Positions 1 through 9,200 of a DNA stretch of 64,000 nucleotides are shown piece by piece. Under the pieces are notes generated by a model. The model was not told where the DNA came from, made no database searches, and was given only the letters and a program-made list of their open reading frames with translations. The stretch comes from Acidobacteriota bacterium (GTDB lineage: Bacteria > Acidobacteriota > Blastocatellia > RBC074), in contig JAFDVI010000033.1 in assembly GCA_018269055.1 (NCBI GenBank), positions 62,001 to 126,000 of the forward strand, given 5' to 3'. Numbering within the stretch: position 1 is the stretch's first letter; each line of letters starts with the position of its first letter. A program made the translations under genes and the position numbers.

Positions 1-764
1 CAATACGCGGCATCGGCGGACCCGGTATCAACGAGGTTTTTGTATTGATCAAATACGCCAGCGGCAATTGAAGCGATGATGTGCGGTATAAACGGGATCA
101 TGGTGCAAGCTTCCTCAATTTCGCCTGGAAGCGCATCAGCCACAGCATGCAGCGCGATGCCAATTCCGCCGAGAATCCCCACGTCAACACCGGATGGATA
201 CGCACTTGGGTCATCGTAATTACAGGTAGGCGGAATGTACGCCGGAGCGGCAATCACCCCGCGGGAATTCATGTCTCCTTTTGCTGACGGAGCCTCTTTT
301 CGCTGAAGACCAGCCCGGGCAAATCCCTGCGTCCGTTGAATCAGGTCTTGTAACTTCCCATCCGTTCTGATCTTTTGCGAGAGTTTGATGGTGCGATTGA
401 TTGACTGTTCATCGGGAAACCGGCTGGCCTGCGAAATGATTCCCGCAGCGGACATCTGTTCAATTCGTTTGCGGCTATCCACCAGTTTCTGGCGGATGGC
501 GTCATAATTCTTCATTGCACTGCTTTGCCGGATGACCTCGTATCCGGCCAGAAAACTAAGCAGCGCTTCACTCTCATCGTAAAGGGCGATCAAATCACCA
601 CGTAATTTTTCCGCTTCAGCCATCTGCGCGACCAGGCGATTATCCTGTGCCCCATCACCAGTTGACGTCCCGCCAACCTGGCGTTCCTGCGCCGAATGTG
701 GCGAGGCAAAGGCGAGCAGCACGAAGCCGATTGCCGTCAGTGTAGTAAGAATTCTTCTGGTCAT
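1..764 (-). CDS. Secreted protein of unknown function, tandem paralog A (3' end outside window)
   Basis: The minus strand is open from an ATG at 764 to the window edge. The product starts MTRRILTTLTAIGFVLLAFA, a typical signal peptide, followed by a charged helical region, then a block with CNYDDPSAYPSG and the motif SADAAYC where the window cuts it. It aligns along its whole visible length with the two complete genes next to it (894-1952 and 2081-3130): same signal peptide, QERQVG after cleavage, Y(D/E)xS-A-L-x-FLAGYE, CN-DDPS-YPSG, and DAAYC. About 110 C-terminal residues are missing. I recognise no known domain. The conserved cysteines suggest a disulfide-bonded exported protein. The gene is last in a same-strand run led by the giant secreted protein. 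Confidence 0.85.
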   Translation of the reverse strand, partial: MTRRILTTLTAIGFVLLAFASPHSAQERQVGGTSTGDGAQDNRLVAQMAEAEKLRGDLIALYDESEALLSFLAGYEVIRQSSAMKNYDAIRQKLVDSRKRIEQMSAAGIISQASRFPDEQSINRTIKLSQKIRTDGKLQDLIQRTQGFARAGLQRKEAPSAKGDMNSRGVIAAPAYIPPTCNYDDPSAYPSGVDVGILGGIGIALHAVADALPGEIEEACTMIPFIPHIIASIAAGVFDQYKNLVDTGSADAAY

Positions 765-776
765 ATCAACTGTCAG

Positions 777-800
777 GCATCTGGGCAGGTCACCAGATGC
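777..800 (-). promoter_or_regulatory. Conserved leader hairpin before paralog A
   Basis: A perfect 8-bp inverted repeat (GCATCTGG / CCAGATGC, 8-nt loop) lies 13 nt before the ATG of paralog A. The 3' arm contains an ATG opening a four-codon reading frame that stops 2 nt before the real start (ATGCCTGACAGTTGATATG). The same arrangement is present before paralog B. Role unknown; it could be a translation control element or part of the duplicated unit. Confidence 0.45.
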
Positions 801-893
801 GTGCTCCTTTCTTGAATTCGAGGTCGTGTTGCGCAATCCCATTCCCTTCCCGGATCCACACCTTTGCCGAAAAACCGGACGATTCAGAGATTG

Positions 894-1952
894 TTATTGC
901 ACGCATGCCGAAGCGCCAATGTTCTGATAGGCGGCTCGCAGCTTATTGTATACAGTGACTCGATCTGGGCCTGTACCGGTGAAAGCGTCAGAACTGTCAA
1001 AGTACGTAAGGGCCTCGGTCAGTCTCGCATTCCCGCAATTCGTTGGAATTCCCGTATTGGTCGCTTTTGTCAGGGATGACCTGACTGTATTAAGCAAATA
1101 TCCAAGATAAAAATCGTTGGTAAACAAAAGTGCCATGAACCCTTCGTCATTTGTCATATTCTTTTCGATGAGCAATCTAACTGCCTCGCAATACGCAGCA
1201 TCTGCCGCCACAGCGGCCAATGCGTTGGTGACTTCATCCACTGCATAAGCGGCAATGACCAAGGCAATTCTGACAGCGTTCGGCACCGTGAAAAAGAAAC
1301 CCAAGATGCCAGGAAGCGCATCCGCCAGAGCATGCAGCGCAAGCGCAACGCCATTGGAAATGGCCAGGTCGGCTCCCGATGGATACGTACTGGGATCGTC
1401 CCAATTGCAACTGGGCGGAAAACCCGGGGTAGGCGGAATTAGTGCGGGGGAGTTGAGCTTCTTTCTTGCCGACGAAGCGGCCTTCGACAGCGCGCCTGAT
1501 TGAGAGAGACGCTCCGCCTTCAAGAGCACCTTTTGCACTTTTGCGTCATTTCTGATGCTCCTTGAAATCTCAGCGAGGCGGATGAGATTACTCATGTTTG
1601 GCAAATTGTCGGATTGCATCATCAATTCGGCTGCAGACATTTGCCCAATTCGGGCACTCTCGGTCTCCAATTTCTGGCAGACGAGTTCATAACCTTCCAT
1701 GACGTCGCTTTTCCGAATGACTTCGTATCCCGCCAGGAATCTGATCAATGCATCCGTTTCATCATAGGCTGCGACCAAATTGCGCCGTAAAGTTTCCGCA
1801 TCTGCTGTATCCACGACCTGACGAGTTCCTTGCGATCTATCACCGATTGGCGTTCTGTTGCCAACCTGGCGTTCCTGCGCAGTGTGCGGCGAAGCAAAGG
1901 CGAACAGCGTAAAGCTGGTTGCCGCCAGTGCAAGAAGGATTCTTCTAGTCAT
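894..1952 (-). CDS. Secreted protein of unknown function, tandem paralog B
   Basis: 352 residues. The signal peptide (residues 1-25, ending FAFASPHTAQ) is followed by a largely helical N-terminal half, containing IRFLAGYEVIRKSD, and a C-terminal half with a small hydrophobic stretch, AAVAADAAYCEAVRLLIEKN, and the ending GASACVQ. Cysteines (CNWDD, AAYCE, TNCGNARL, SACVQ) are conserved with paralog C. No enzyme motif is seen and I do not recognise the family. Paralogs A, B and C lie head to tail with gaps of about 130 nt whose sequence is also alike, so the duplicated unit included the leader. Export to the periplasm or cell surface is inferred from the signal peptide. Confidence 0.88.
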   Translation of the reverse strand: MTRRILLALAATSFTLFAFASPHTAQERQVGNRTPIGDRSQGTRQVVDTADAETLRRNLVAAYDETDALIRFLAGYEVIRKSDVMEGYELVCQKLETESARIGQMSAAELMMQSDNLPNMSNLIRLAEISRSIRNDAKVQKVLLKAERLSQSGALSKAASSARKKLNSPALIPPTPGFPPSCNWDDPSTYPSGADLAISNGVALALHALADALPGILGFFFTVPNAVRIALVIAAYAVDEVTNALAAVAADAAYCEAVRLLIEKNMTNDEGFMALLFTNDFYLGYLLNTVRSSLTKATNTGIPTNCGNARLTEALTYFDSSDAFTGTGPDRVTVYNKLRAAYQNIGASACVQ

Positions 1953-1965
1953 ATCAAAATCTCAG

Positions 1966-1989
1966 GCATCCGGGCAGTTCGCCAGATGC
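1966..1989 (-). promoter_or_regulatory. Conserved leader hairpin before paralog B
   Basis: Same position and size as the hairpin before paralog A, arms GCATCTGG / CCGGATGC on the coding strand. One position differs and becomes a G-U pair, so the stem is kept. The mini reading frame that starts in the 3' arm ends in a TGA that overlaps the ATG of the gene (ATGA). Confidence 0.45.
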
Positions 1990-2080
1990 GCGCTCCTTTC
2001 ATCAGTTTGAGGTCGTGTTATGTGGTCGCAATTTCGGTCCAAGTCGCAAAGCGTAAAGCTCGTTGTAATCGGTGATACCG

Positions 2081-3130
2081 TTATTGGATACATACTGCTG
2101 CGCCGATATTCAGAAATGCCGCTCGCAGCTTCTTGTAGGCGATGACACGCTCTGGGCCAGTGCCAGTGAAATTGTCACTCCCATCAAAGTAAGCAACGGC
2201 CTCGGCCAATCTCGCGCTTCCGCAATTGGTCGGAACACCGTCGCTGGTTGCTTTTGTCAGGGAAGAGCGAACTGTTTTGAGCGTGTATGAAAAATAAAAA
2301 TCGTCCGTCATCAAAATGGCGGTGATCCCAGGTTCATTGGCCAGTTTGTCTTCGATATACAAACGCACTCTTTCGCAGTAAGCGGCATCCGCTGCCACTG
2401 CCTTCAAAGCGTTGGCAACTTCATCCACGACGCCAGCGGCAATGACCAGAGCGATTTTGACAAAATCAGGGACGCTAAAAAGAAACCCAAGCAGGTCGGG
2501 CAGCACATCCGCTAACGTATGCAGCGCAAGCGCGATTCCGTTGGGAATGGCAAGATCAGTCCCAGAGGGATAATTGCTGGGATCATCGAAGTTACATATC
2601 GGCGCGATGTAAGTCGGAACAGCAATCACACCACGGGCGTTTGCCCTTTTTGCCGATAAAGAAGTCGCCTGACTTACCTGATAGAACCGTTCCGCCTTCT
2701 TGATTACCTCTTGGAACTTTGCATCAGTCCGGATGCTACGCGTGAGTTCGATGACACGAGTGATAGAGTCTGTGTCAGGCCAGGTGCTGGCTTCCAGCAT
2801 GACTTCGTTTATGGACAGTTGTCCAAGGCGCGCGCTCTCTTTTGCCAACTCTCCGGAAACCGTTTCGTAATCTTCCATGGCCTGCCCTTGCCGAAGAAAG
2901 TCGTATCCAGCCAGAAATTTAATCAATGCGTTACTCTCATCGTACGCCGTGACCAGATCGGTGCGCAGTTTTTCTGCGGATTGCGGATCGAGTATCTGTC
3001 GGTTTTCCTGTGGCCTGTTACCGGTTCCCGTCCTGTTACCAACCTGGCGCTCTTGCGCCAAATATGGCGGAGCAACGGCAAACAGCACGAAGCTAGTTGT
3101 TATCAGTGCAACAAGGATTCTTCTGATCAT
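2081..3130 (-). CDS. Secreted protein of unknown function, tandem paralog C
   Basis: 349 residues from the ATG at 3130, chosen because it aligns with the starts of paralogs A and B (MIRRILVALITTSFVLFAVA). An in-frame ATG at 3145 corresponds to the mini reading frame that is closed by a stop in the other two leaders. It shares with paralog B the signal peptide, QERQVGNRT, IKFLAGYDFLRQ, CNFDDPSNYPSG, VAADAAYCERVRL, SSLTKAT, PTNCGSARL and a final VCIQ. It is the copy nearest the giant secreted protein (124 nt downstream of its stop) and may be co-transcribed with it. The two complete copies are clearly diverged, so the duplication is not recent. Confidence 0.88.
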   Translation of the reverse strand: MIRRILVALITTSFVLFAVAPPYLAQERQVGNRTGTGNRPQENRQILDPQSAEKLRTDLVTAYDESNALIKFLAGYDFLRQGQAMEDYETVSGELAKESARLGQLSINEVMLEASTWPDTDSITRVIELTRSIRTDAKFQEVIKKAERFYQVSQATSLSAKRANARGVIAVPTYIAPICNFDDPSNYPSGTDLAIPNGIALALHTLADVLPDLLGFLFSVPDFVKIALVIAAGVVDEVANALKAVAADAAYCERVRLYIEDKLANEPGITAILMTDDFYFSYTLKTVRSSLTKATSDGVPTNCGSARLAEAVAYFDGSDNFTGTGPERVIAYKKLRAAFLNIGAAVCIQ

Positions 3131-3254
3131 TTCACTGTTAGGCATTCGGATAATTTACCCGCTGCTCTACTCCTTTTATGAGGTTGCTGAAAACCATGAA
3201 AGCCATTCCGCACGGTGCGAAGGATTCCGTTTCCCTTTCCAAACCCACTTACAC

Positions 3255-6200
3255 TCAAGGCGCGAAGTATCCGGAAACATCAATCACCAGGTCTGTCATC
3301 GCGGAAGTGAAAATCTTGAACGCGCCATCCGCGCCCAGCCCAACCGTGATGTGGCGATTGAACACTTTCCCGGCTTGATAATTTGAATTCGCCGTCCCGG
3401 GTTGCGCCGCATCGCTGGGCCAGAAGGTCAGGAAACCATTGCTTGCCGGTAGGACCGCCGTTGCGTTTCCGACAATCGCCTTGGCAGTCGCCGCAACCGT
3501 CATACCGTCGCACACGCCACGAGCCTGTTGGATTCGCGTCGAACCTGCTCCGAGCGGCACGCCGAGCATGTAACAACCGGTAAATCCGGCTCGCGTTTCC
3601 AGCATTCGAACGGGTCGCGGCAGCGGGTTGAAGAGCAATCCGGTTCCATTCAAATCAACCGCGTCAGGGCTGTAATACCCCAGCACATCAATCACCAGAT
3701 CGGTTGTTTGTGACGAGTAAATCTTAAATGTCCCGTCCGGCGCCAAGCCCACTGCGAACGGCCCGTTCATCGTTTGCCCCGAAGCATAGTTCGAACTCGC
3801 CGCCAGCGGTCTCGTTGCCGCGTTGCCCGGATACAGCGTCAGAAAGCCTTGCGCGGCCGGCCCCACCGTCGTCGCGTTTCCAACCAGCGCCGACGCGCTC
3901 GACGGAATCGTAATTCCGCTACAGAACACACGGCCTTGTTGTATTCGCTCCACGCCACCTGTGATCGGCGCGCCCGGCATATCACAAGCCATCTGGCCTG
4001 CGCGCGTGTCCAGCATCCGAATCGGGCTCGGCAATGGATGGAAATACAGCCCGCCAGCCCCCGGCGGCGCGTAATACCCCGTGATGTCAATCACCACATC
4101 CGTGTTCGTCGTCACGAAAATCTTGAACGCGCCGTCTGCGCCCAGGCCCACTGTGAACACGTTGTTCAGAATTTGATTGGGCTGGTAGTTGGAATTGGCC
4201 ACCGTCGGTTGCATCGCGTCGCTGGGGTAAAGCGTCAGGAAGCCGCCGCCCGATTGCACCGTCGTCACGTTGCCGGTCAGCGCGCGCGCCGAAGCCGGAA
4301 TCGTGATGCCGTCGCAAGTGCGTCCCGCAGCCGTTTGCAGCCGCGACGTGCCGCCGGGAATCTGCGCGCCCGGCATGTCGCAAGCCGATTGGCCCGCGCG
4401 CGTATCCAACATGCGAACCGGATGCGCCAAGGGATAAAACTGCAATCCCGCCGGGCTGATGACCACAGAATAGCTGCGCGAGCCGGTGCAGGAACTGGTA
4501 TCCGTCGCCGTCACCGTGAAGTTGAAGGTGCCGGTTTGTGTCGGCAGGCCAGAGAGCAATCCTTCATTCGACAGCGTCAAGCCCGCCGGCAACGTCCCGC
4601 TGAACGTAAAGCTGTAAGGCGCGTTTCCGCCAACCGCAGTCAGGTTCTGGCTGTAGTTTGTGCCCACGACTCCGCTCGGCAACGTGGCGGGGTTGACTGT
4701 GATCAGAGAACAAATCGTCAGCGTATACGCTTTCGCCGCCATGCAACCACTTTGGTCTGTCGCCGTCACAATGAAGTTAAATGCGCCCACTGAGCCGGGC
4801 GTCCCGGACAGCAACCCGCCAGAAGACAAGGTCACGCCGGTTGGCAGGTTCCCGCTGAAAGTGAAACTGTAATTCCCTGCGCCGCCCGATGCCGACAGTT
4901 GTTGACTGTAATTGGTGTTGATCAAACCGCTGGGCAATGTGCCGGGCGAGACGGTGATCGTCGGGCAGGAACCGACCACCAACGTGTAGTTCCGCTCACC
5001 AAAACATCCATTGCTGTCAGTGGCTCGAATCGTCACCGGGTAGTTGCCTGACATCACTGGCGTTCCCGCCAACAGTCCATTCGCCGAAAGGTTGATATTG
5101 CTTGGCAATGTCCCTGTTTGCACGCTCCAGATAATGCTGCCGACGCCGCCTGTCTGCGTAAGCTGCAAGTTGTAGGGGACGCCTAGATTCGCTTGGTTAA
5201 GCGTGGTCGGTGAAATGTTGATCGTCGGGCAAGCGACGGTCAGCGTGTATGCCTGCTGCACCATGCAGCCGCTTGATTGCACGGTGGCCTTGACGGTGAA
5301 GTTGAATGAGCCAGCCGTGTTGGGAATACCTGACAGCAATCCGGTGGTCTGGTTCAGGGTGACGCCGCTTGGCAGCGCACCAGCAGAAATTGTCCAATCA
5401 ATGGCTCCGCCAGCGCCGTTCAGCGTGAGCTGTTGATTGTATTGCGTCGCAATCGGAATTGAACTGAGTGTTCCCGGACTGATGCTCAAGGTTTGACATC
5501 CGATGGCCACCTGATATGCGGTTTCGCCAAAACAGTTGTTTCCATCGGTGGCTCTGGCCGTGAAGGTAAATGTGCCGGATACGGTTGGTGTGCCAGACAA
5601 AAGACCACTTGCCGGATTCAGCCCAATTCCATTTGGCAGACTTCCCGTGCTCACGCTCCAGGTAATTGAGCCCACGCCGCCCGTTTGTGAAAGTCCCTGG
5701 GAATAACCTGTTCCCACGGTTCCGCCCGGCAGCATTGCCGGAGTAACGGTAATCGTCGGGCAATTGATGACCAGCATATATGTTTTGTCCGTAAAGCAAC
5801 CGCTGCTGGAATCGGTCGCGCGCACTGTGATGGGGAAACTGCCCGCAGTGTTCGGCGTGCCGGAAATCAGTCCGCTCGATGAAAGCATCAAATTCGCAGG
5901 CAGGGAGCTATTGAACAACGTCCAGGTCACGCTGCCCGTCGCGCCGGTTTGCGAAAGTTGCTGGCTGTAACCTGACCCTCGCGTTCCTTGTGGAAGCGTT
6001 GCAGGCGTGATGGTAAAGCTTGGGCAATTCACCGACAGCGTGAAGCTTTTCTCTCCAAAACAATTATTGGCGTCAGTTGCCCGCAATGTAACCGGGAAGC
6101 TGCCTGTCGCGTTTGGCGTGCCGGAAATGACCCCAGCGGGAGAAAGCGTCAAATTGGCCGGCAACGACCCGCCACTGATGCTCCAGGTAATGCTGCCAAT

Positions 6201-9200
6201 ACCGCCGGTCTGGGTCATGGTTTGGGTATAAGGCGTGCCAAGCGTTGCGGCATTGAGCGAAGTCTGATCCACGCTGATCGTCTGGCAACCGATCATCATC
6301 GAATACGCTCGCGTCGCAAAACAACCGGTCGCATTGACCGTTGCCTGGACTGTAAAGTTGAACATACCCGTCACCAATGGTGCACCGGCCAAAAGACCGG
6401 TGGACGGATTTAAAAACAAACCGTTTGGCAATGCACCTGCGGAAATCGTCCAATTGATTACCCCACTGTCACCGTTCAGGGTCAGTGGCTGATTGTAAGG
6501 CGTCCCGGCCACTCCATTGGAGATGGTGGTTGGCGTGATGTTAAGCGGTTGGCAGTTAATTACCACCATATAAGACATCTCGCCATAACAGCTTGTGGAA
6601 TCAGTAGCTCTGACCGTAAACCCAAACGTAGCTGGCACGGACGGAATGCCAGACAGAACGCCTGTGCCCGGATTCAGCGTCAATCCGGGCGGCAAGGAAC
6701 CGCTGGAAACAGACCAGGTGATGGCCCCGCTTCCACCGGATTGCATGAGCTGTTGGCTGTAATTCGCCCCAATCTGTCCGGCGCTCAGGTTGGCTGGAGA
6801 GACGCTGATTGGACATCCATTGGCCTGATTCACGGTGACTATCTCGCCAGCCGCAAAGATCGTTCCAGTGCGTGGCGGGCCAGTATTCGCCGCTACACTA
6901 TATCCAACAGTGCCGTTTCCAGTTCCGGCAATTGTATTTTTTGCCGAAGGAGCGCGGCCATCCAGAAGCTGTCCGTTGCGATCCGGTAACAGGCTGGACG
7001 TGATCGTGATCCAGGAATCGTTGCTGGATGCCGTCCAGGCGCAGCCTCCGGCGGTGGTGACGGAGGTTGTAAAGCCTCCACCGGCAGCCGGAACGTTTTG
7101 CGTTGTTGGGGAAACGGTATACGTGCAGCCGCCTTCCTGCTGCACGATAAAATTCGTGCCCGCAACCTTCATGATCCCGCTGCGCTGCGAACCGCTGCCG
7201 TTGGTCGCCACCAAATAATTCACTGTTCCATTGCCGGACCCGGATGCTCCGGAAGTAATGACAATCCACGGAGTTTGCGACATCGCCGTCCACGGGCATC
7301 CTCCCGCCACACTGACACTGACCGAAGCGGTTCCTCCCTGCACCGGAAACTGTTTCGTCGTTTCAGACAATGAATAGACACACGCGCCATCCTGCACAAC
7401 CGCCATATCCAGCCCCGCCACCGTAATCCTGCCGATTCGTTGCGCCCCAGAGTTGGCAGTGACCGAGTAATCTACAGTGCCGTTGCCGGTTTTCGATCCC
7501 GATGTAATGGTGATCCAGGAATCGGTCGTTGTTGGCGTCCAGTTGCATCCCGAACCGATGTTGACATCGAAAGAATGACTCCCGGCGCTTTGACCGATCA
7601 TCTGCGTCGTCGGGTTGAAGGTCGGCTGGCAACCGCCATCTTGAATGACAGTATGCGATTTTCCAGCAACCATAATCACGCCACTGCGTTGTTGGCCTGT
7701 ATTTGCCGACACGGAGTAATTCACCGTGCCATTGCCTGTGCCGCTGGTTGCGCCGGTCAAGGTAATCCAGGAATCGGTTTTTGTGGCCATCCAGCTACAG
7801 CCTGCCGGTATGGTGAGGGCGAAGGAGTAGTTGCCTGAACTCGCGGATACCATCTTTGAAGTTGGATCTATTGTTGCGCCGCAAGGCTGATCCTGAATAA
7901 TGGCGAAATTTTGACCGGCGATAACAATCAATCCAACACGAAGCGCCGTGCCTGTGTTAGGAGCGACAGAAAAATCAACAAACGTCGGCCCAGTGCCGCT
8001 GGTGGCCGAATTGATTGTAATCCAGGTATCGCTGGGGCTCTTTGTGACAGTCCACGCACATCCTGATCCAGTGATCAATTCGACCTGCGCGTTTCCACCG
8101 GCAGCCGTGAAATTTTTGACGGGCGGATTGAGCGAAGCCGTGCACGGCCCTTCCTGCGAAATGTTGTAATTCTTCCCGGCGATGGTGATCTGTCCAAGTC
8201 GCTGAGCTCCGCTGTTGGCGGCGACATTGATGACGACAGTGCCACTGCCCGTGCCACTTGCACCCGATTGAATCATCACCCATGGAAGAGTGCTGCTGGC
8301 AGTCCAGCCGCAGCCTCCGGCCAAAATCACGCTGATGGATGCGGTTCCGCCTGTCATTCGAAAATTCGCAGACGGCGGGTTGAAGACAGCATCACAAGTG
8401 GTTGGCCCGCCACCAGGAACAAGCAAACACCCGGAAAACTCAGAGGTATCCGCGGGTCCAGACAGCCTGGTTGCCGTCGCCGTCAGGAATGTTCCAGCGG
8501 GAGCAACAAAATTATTGAAGGTCCCGCTGAATCCCGTGCTCCCCAAACCAGTGGTCATATTCACCGCGCCAATATACGTTTCGCCTTCGCCACTGCCGCT
8601 GGCATCACATTGGCTGCTGAAGAAAAATTCTATCCGGAATGAGGTGAAAGGCACGCTGTCAAGCGCGCCGGAGATAGTCGTCGAATTGCTGCTGGATGAA
8701 ACACCGCTCAGAACCGGTGCGTTCTGTAAATTATTGGGCCCCGAATCAGGATCAAAGGGGTCATTTCCGGTGACTCCATTGTTCCCCAAATCAATGCCAA
8801 GTCCGGCGTTGCCATAAATGTAGTTATGCAGAATGCTATTGCCGGTGGCCGATGAACCCGTAACAACAACGCCGCCGTTTTGCAGATTGTATTTTATGAA
8901 GTTGAATTCACCTTCAAGGGTGCCATTGGCATTGCTTTCAACGGTGCCGCCGACAAAGTTGTTCGGCGCGTCTTCAATCCAAACGCCAGGAGCAGTGCCT
9001 CCGCCTCCAGCTACACCATTGCCCAATGGAAATACTCCGGTGGCATCAATGCCGATGTAGTTGCCGATGATTTTGTTGTTGGTCGCCGGCGTTGTGCCGA
9101 CGTGCACGCCGCCGCCATTGTTTCCGGAAATGATGTTGCGCTGGTCATTTGTCGCTCCGCCGATCACGGAAGCATCACCACCCGAAACATTGACGCCAAA

